Assembly: GCA_965112735.1 (NCBI GenBank)
Contig: OZ218962.1
Location: 1,860,001-1,924,000, forward strand
Length of the DNA stretch: 64,000 bases
Direction: 5' to 3'
Source of the DNA: Phaeosaccion multiseriatum
Lineage: Eukaryota; Ochrophyta, other classes
Positions 60,885 through 64,000 of this stretch are shown one piece after another. Position 1 is the first letter of the stretch. Every line of letters begins with the position of its first letter. The position numbers were made by a program, and so were the translations under genes. The notes under the pieces are model-generated. The model made no database searches and was not told where the DNA came from. It saw only the letters and a list, made by a program, of their open reading frames with translations.

Positions 60885-61507
60885 ATGTTGCCCTCTTCAC
60901 CCCACCTCCACACACTCAGCACCACCACTACCACAACCGCCCTCCTCCCCCCTCCTCTTTGCTGCCACTCCTGTACTACCGACTGCTCCTGTTGCTGACC
61001 GCAGTTGGACTGGAGTAACCCCATCGAGTGGCCCAAGGGCTTCCAGAGTGCCAAGACCGTTGACACCGTGGTGATGGAGGGGCAGGCCTTGTACATCCCC
61101 TCGTATTGGTTCCACTACATTGTCAGCACCAACTACTCAATTCAGGCAAGGGCAGTCATATGGGCGAGGGCAGTCATATGGGCAAGGCCAGTCATGTGGG
61201 CAAGGGCAGTCATATGGGCAAGGGCAGTCGTATGGGCAAGGGCAGTCGTATGGGCAAGGGCAGTCATATGGGCGAGGGCAGTCATGTGGGCAAGTTAAGA
61301 GGGGAGGGACTCAGGAAGGAAGAACGGGAAGGCAGTGTGAAAAGGGAATTATGATGAATGAGTGGCCCTGCGCTGCAAACGGAAGAGTAGTAGTAGTAGT
61401 AGTAGTAGTCGTCGTAGTCGTAGTAGTAGTAGTAGTAGTAAGTAGTGTAGTAGTAGCAGTAGTAGTAGTAGTAGCAGTAGTAGTAGTAGTAGTAATAGTA
61501 GTAGTAA

Positions 61508-61540
<33 letters not shown>

Positions 61541-61554
61541 CAATAGTATATATA

Positions 61555-61607
<53 letters not shown>

Positions 61608-61957
61608 CTACTTTTTATGGCTGTTGCCGTCGTTCACCTCTCATATCCGCCCCTCCCCTCCCTTCCCCTCCCCCTTGCCCCCTTCTCTCCTCCCTCTAGT
61701 GCAACGCGCGGTCAGGCTCCCCACCGCGGAGAGAAGGGTGGGACGACATCCAGCGGTGCTTTGCAGACCTCGACGAGGATGCGAAGAAGAAGGAGGGCGG
61801 CAACAGAGCGCACGCGCAGCATGACAGCGGGGCGGAGTTTGATGCGAGGACGGACATAGGAGGTGGGGGAGGGGGGGCGAAGGGGGATGACGATGGGGAG
61901 CCGGGGGAGGGGGACGCGGCGAAGCAGGCACCGCAGGCACGGCAGACACCGAGCTGA
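57512..61957 (+). CDS. Membrane-anchored JmjC/cupin_8-type Fe(II)/2-oxoglutarate oxygenase
   Basis: Exons: 57512-57886, 58124-58299, 58631-58716, 59495-59568, 60012-60088, 60262-60430, 60616-60828, 61005-61145, 61700-61957; 522 residues. A 25-residue N-terminal hydrophobic segment (LVAMLLIVVAVASIALLLV) is a signal anchor, suggesting an ER/Golgi luminal enzyme. The oxygenase core has the metal-binding HxD in GVVAESHYDSGRN, followed by MLRGSKRYVL, then the distal His in ALYIPSYWFHYIVS. This layout fits JmjC/cupin_8 hydroxylases; the substrate is unknown. Introns after exons 4 and 8 start with GC rather than GT (AAG|gcaagt, CAG|gcaagg); phases require both. The tail is acidic and Gly/Gln-rich. 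Exon 2 might start earlier at 58036, but only the later acceptor keeps phase. Confidence 0.86.
58717..59430 (+). repeat. (GAGT)n degenerate array, about 700 bp
   Basis: GAGT tetramers with GTCA and GGGA variants fill most of the JmjC-gene intron 3. Confidence 0.95.
59720..59970 (+). repeat. (CCCT)n array in the GC-AG intron of the JmjC gene
   Basis: CCCT tetramers plus a 54-bp duplicated block near 59890-59965. Confidence 0.93.
61146..61298 (+). repeat. 18-bp CATATGGGCAAGGGCAGT minisatellite
   Basis: About eight copies that begin exactly at the exon 8 donor (gcaagggcagtcatatgg). Confidence 0.95.
61385..61612 (+). repeat. (AGT)n array in the last JmjC-gene intron
   Basis: AGT trimers with a few CGT, AGC and TATATA interruptions. 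Confidence 0.95.
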
Positions 61958-63858
61958 AAAGGTGAGGCTGGAGGGAGGAGTGTGGCTACGGGGTCGGATT
62001 GGTGAATGGGGAGTGGGGAGTGGGGAGAGGGAAGTGCGAGGGGCGAGGTCCAAGGAGGGAGGGAGGGAGGGAGGGAGGAGGGGGGGGGAGGGAGGGAGGG
62101 AGGGTCCAACGGAAGTGAAGTTAGAAAGATGCGTAGAGGTATATGTGCAGGGGTGTGGATTGAGTGCATCGACCATTGCTTTTCGTTTGCCTTTGCCTTT
62201 GCTTTGCTTTGCTTTGCTTTGCTTTGCTTCCGTTCTCCTTCCTCTGTGGGTGGAAGAGAGGGCACACACCGGGGAAGAAGGAGGAGGTCCAGAGGGAGAA
62301 AAGGCGCGGAGGACGACAAGTGTCTGGGTAGGCCGGGGTTTATAACGAAGCACCGCACTGCAATGCGCTGTCTTCCATGCCCTTTGTGTTTTCCTTACCC
62401 CGCAGGCAGACAGGACAGCAGGCTGGAGACCAGACACACCGTCAGGCCTGCGAGGTACAGTGAGTGAGTGTGTGGGGATCTTCGCATTGCGTCGGAATCC
62501 CTTGGGATCCGTGCATGTTGGGATCCCTGCATGCCATTTGTAAGGCCCGCCGAGAGGAAGAGGAGAGCAGCAGCAGTAGCAGTAGCGGCAGCGAGAGGGA
62601 GAGAGGCGTGGGCACTTGGGTTGAAAGCAGATAGGGGATGCTTTTTGTATTTTTGTCTTGCCTGCCAGCAGCCACGGTTGTCTCCTTCCGAGTCCCCCAC
62701 GCCACAGCAGCAGATGATCTTGTCTTGGGCCGCGTGGGCATTGGCTTTGCTGCCCAACTCGCTTAGAAGGAGGGGAGGGGAGGGGAGGGGAGGAGAGGGG
62801 AGGGGAGGCCCCTCGATGGAGAAGACACAGCCACAAGCAGCAGAGATAGGAGGAAGGGAAGGCTTGGAAGCAAAAGGCCCAGCGGTGCGAGAACGTTCCA
62901 AGCGCTGGTTGTCGCGACACCCCCCCCCACCCTGACCGGCTTGTCGATCCGTGTCGATGTGAAGGACCAGCGACGAGAAGGTGCCCAGTGCTCTCTCTCT
63001 CTATCTGCCTTCCGGTGCCATCCATGGACTCTTTCCTGAGGGACGTGGGCGTGTGGAGTGGAGCGCAGTGGAATGGTGTGGTGTGGTATGGAGCGGAGTA
63101 GTGGTTGTACTGCTGCCCTGCTGCACGATACGCCACCCCCTCACCAACCCCCACCAATCGAAGCCAGACCCATGGAGAAGCAGGGAGACGACGGGCATCA
63201 CACATCTCGCTCTCTGTCTGTCTTAGAGGGTGTTCGGTTCGCCGCAGTACCCTCAAAGACAAGAAGAGGCTGGGCAGACAGAGAGGGAGATCGACAAGAC
63301 TGACAGACTCGCCTGGTGCTGGTGCTGGATTGGTTTGGTCAGTCGTTTGACACCTTGTCTGCAGGCGTGCGTCTGTCTGTGCTTGATTAGTTTGATCGGT
63401 CATTGACACTTGTCCGCACGAGGCAGGAGGGAACCTGTGCTGCTGTTCGCTCCTTGGGCTCTGCGATGAGGCGGGGGTGAGAGGCGTGTGAGAGAAGGTA
63501 CCGTAACGAAGCTGGACCGCGTGCCGGGCATCACTGGATGCACTCCTATGGGTGGGAGTGAGACAGAGCACATATCCCCTTGAAAGTGGTGGTGTGTGTG
63601 CATGATTCCCCCCCCGACCAAAGGCCGACGTGAGGCAAGTGTTTTACAAATATGCAACGAAATTATTAATTGAGTGAAATCATTTCAACCCCCAGTGTAC
63701 GACACCGACACGACACCAGGCACGACACCGCGTGGTCTGTTTTTTTTTGTTTTTTTTGCCCGCGCGTGCCGAACCTTCCTCCTTCCTCCCCACGTTCGTT
63801 GGTACTCCCTACCCTTGGGTAAACCAAAGGCGCATGTTGGTGCTACAATCAGCCGTCC
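61958..63858. other. Gene-poor right end
   Basis: GGGA and GGGGA tracts (62060, 62770), a (TTTGC)n tract (62190-62230) and a diverged motif relative (GTTGGTGCTACAATCAGC, 63837). A 619-codon minus ORF spans 61712-63571 but looks like chance. No gene called. Confidence 0.55.
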
Positions 63859-64000
63859 ATGCCGCCTACGCGCATACGGAAGCGTACGTCTGGTGTGGTG
63901 TCGTGTCACGAACCGAGACGGCGGACGTCGGCCCACCCTCCTCCTCCTCCTCCTCCTCCTCCTCCTCCTGGCTCAGAACATCGGCGCGGAGACGGGCTCA
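63859..64000 (+). CDS. Possible start of another gene, cut by the window edge
   Basis: An ATG at 63859 opens 47 codons to the window end (MPPTRIRKRTSGVVSCHEP, then a Pro run from a (TCC)n tract). No family is recognisable and no splice evidence exists; it may be non-coding. Confidence 0.2.
   Translation, partial: MPPTRIRKRTSGVVSCHEPRRRTSAHPPPPPPPPPPPGSEHRRGDGL

Noticed and set aside
61712-63571. 619-codon minus-strand ORF
   Set aside because: It overlaps the last JmjC exon in antisense, has no domain pattern and includes repeat-derived stretches; likely open by GC-rich composition.

Overview
This is a nuclear fragment from a eukaryote, probably a flagellated alga with a secondary red-type (chromist) plastid. 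It carries eleven spliced protein-coding genes or near-complete genes and one 5S rRNA gene. Ten of the proteins are spread over 4 to 17 short exons with GT-AG (rarely GC-AG) introns. The proteins are eukaryotic: cullin-3, the TFIIF large subunit, an F-box/ApaG protein, a PH-AGC kinase and a PPR-SMR protein. One single-exon gene encodes a signal peptide followed by an AFVP motif, the usual entry signal for plastids behind a secretory membrane. An LRRC56-like gene implies cilia or flagella. I cannot name the species; stramenopile, haptophyte, cryptophyte or chromerid all fit.

Layout from left to right: acylaminoacyl-peptidase (+, 5' end outside the window); PGAM-type histidine phosphatase (+); cullin-3 (-); LRRC56-like protein (+); PPR-SMR protein (-); phosphoserine phosphatase (-); TFIIF alpha/RAP74 (+); PH-domain AGC kinase (-); FBXO3/SKIP16-like F-box-ApaG protein (+); plastid-targeted membrane protein (-); 5S rRNA (-); membrane-anchored JmjC/cupin_8 protein (+). 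Several neighbours are head to head (CUL3/LRRC56, PSPH/TFIIF, AGC kinase/FBXO3) with 0.7-1.1 kb between start codons. There are no operons and no evident pathway clustering.

Introns and spacers are full of microsatellites and minisatellites: (CCCT)n, (GGGA)n, (CA)n, (CTA)n, (TCC)n, a degenerate telomere-like array, and 12-225 bp tandem units. Three short sequences also recur across unrelated genes: GCAGTTGGTGATACAGC, GATGGCAGTGGATGG and a CATATGGGCAGG type. The first is the most striking. About 18 exact 12-mer cores and about 10 near copies lie on both strands, in spacers, introns and exons. In three introns the copy itself supplies the 3' splice site. In at least three genes it is read in frame inside the protein (QLVIQ, AVGDT or AVSPTA) without creating a stop. 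It behaves like a very short dispersed element linked to CAG/CTG repeat growth, and it is my candidate for an undescribed system.

Exon coordinates were derived by hand from splice signals, reading phase and similarity to known families recalled from memory. No alignment or database search was run.
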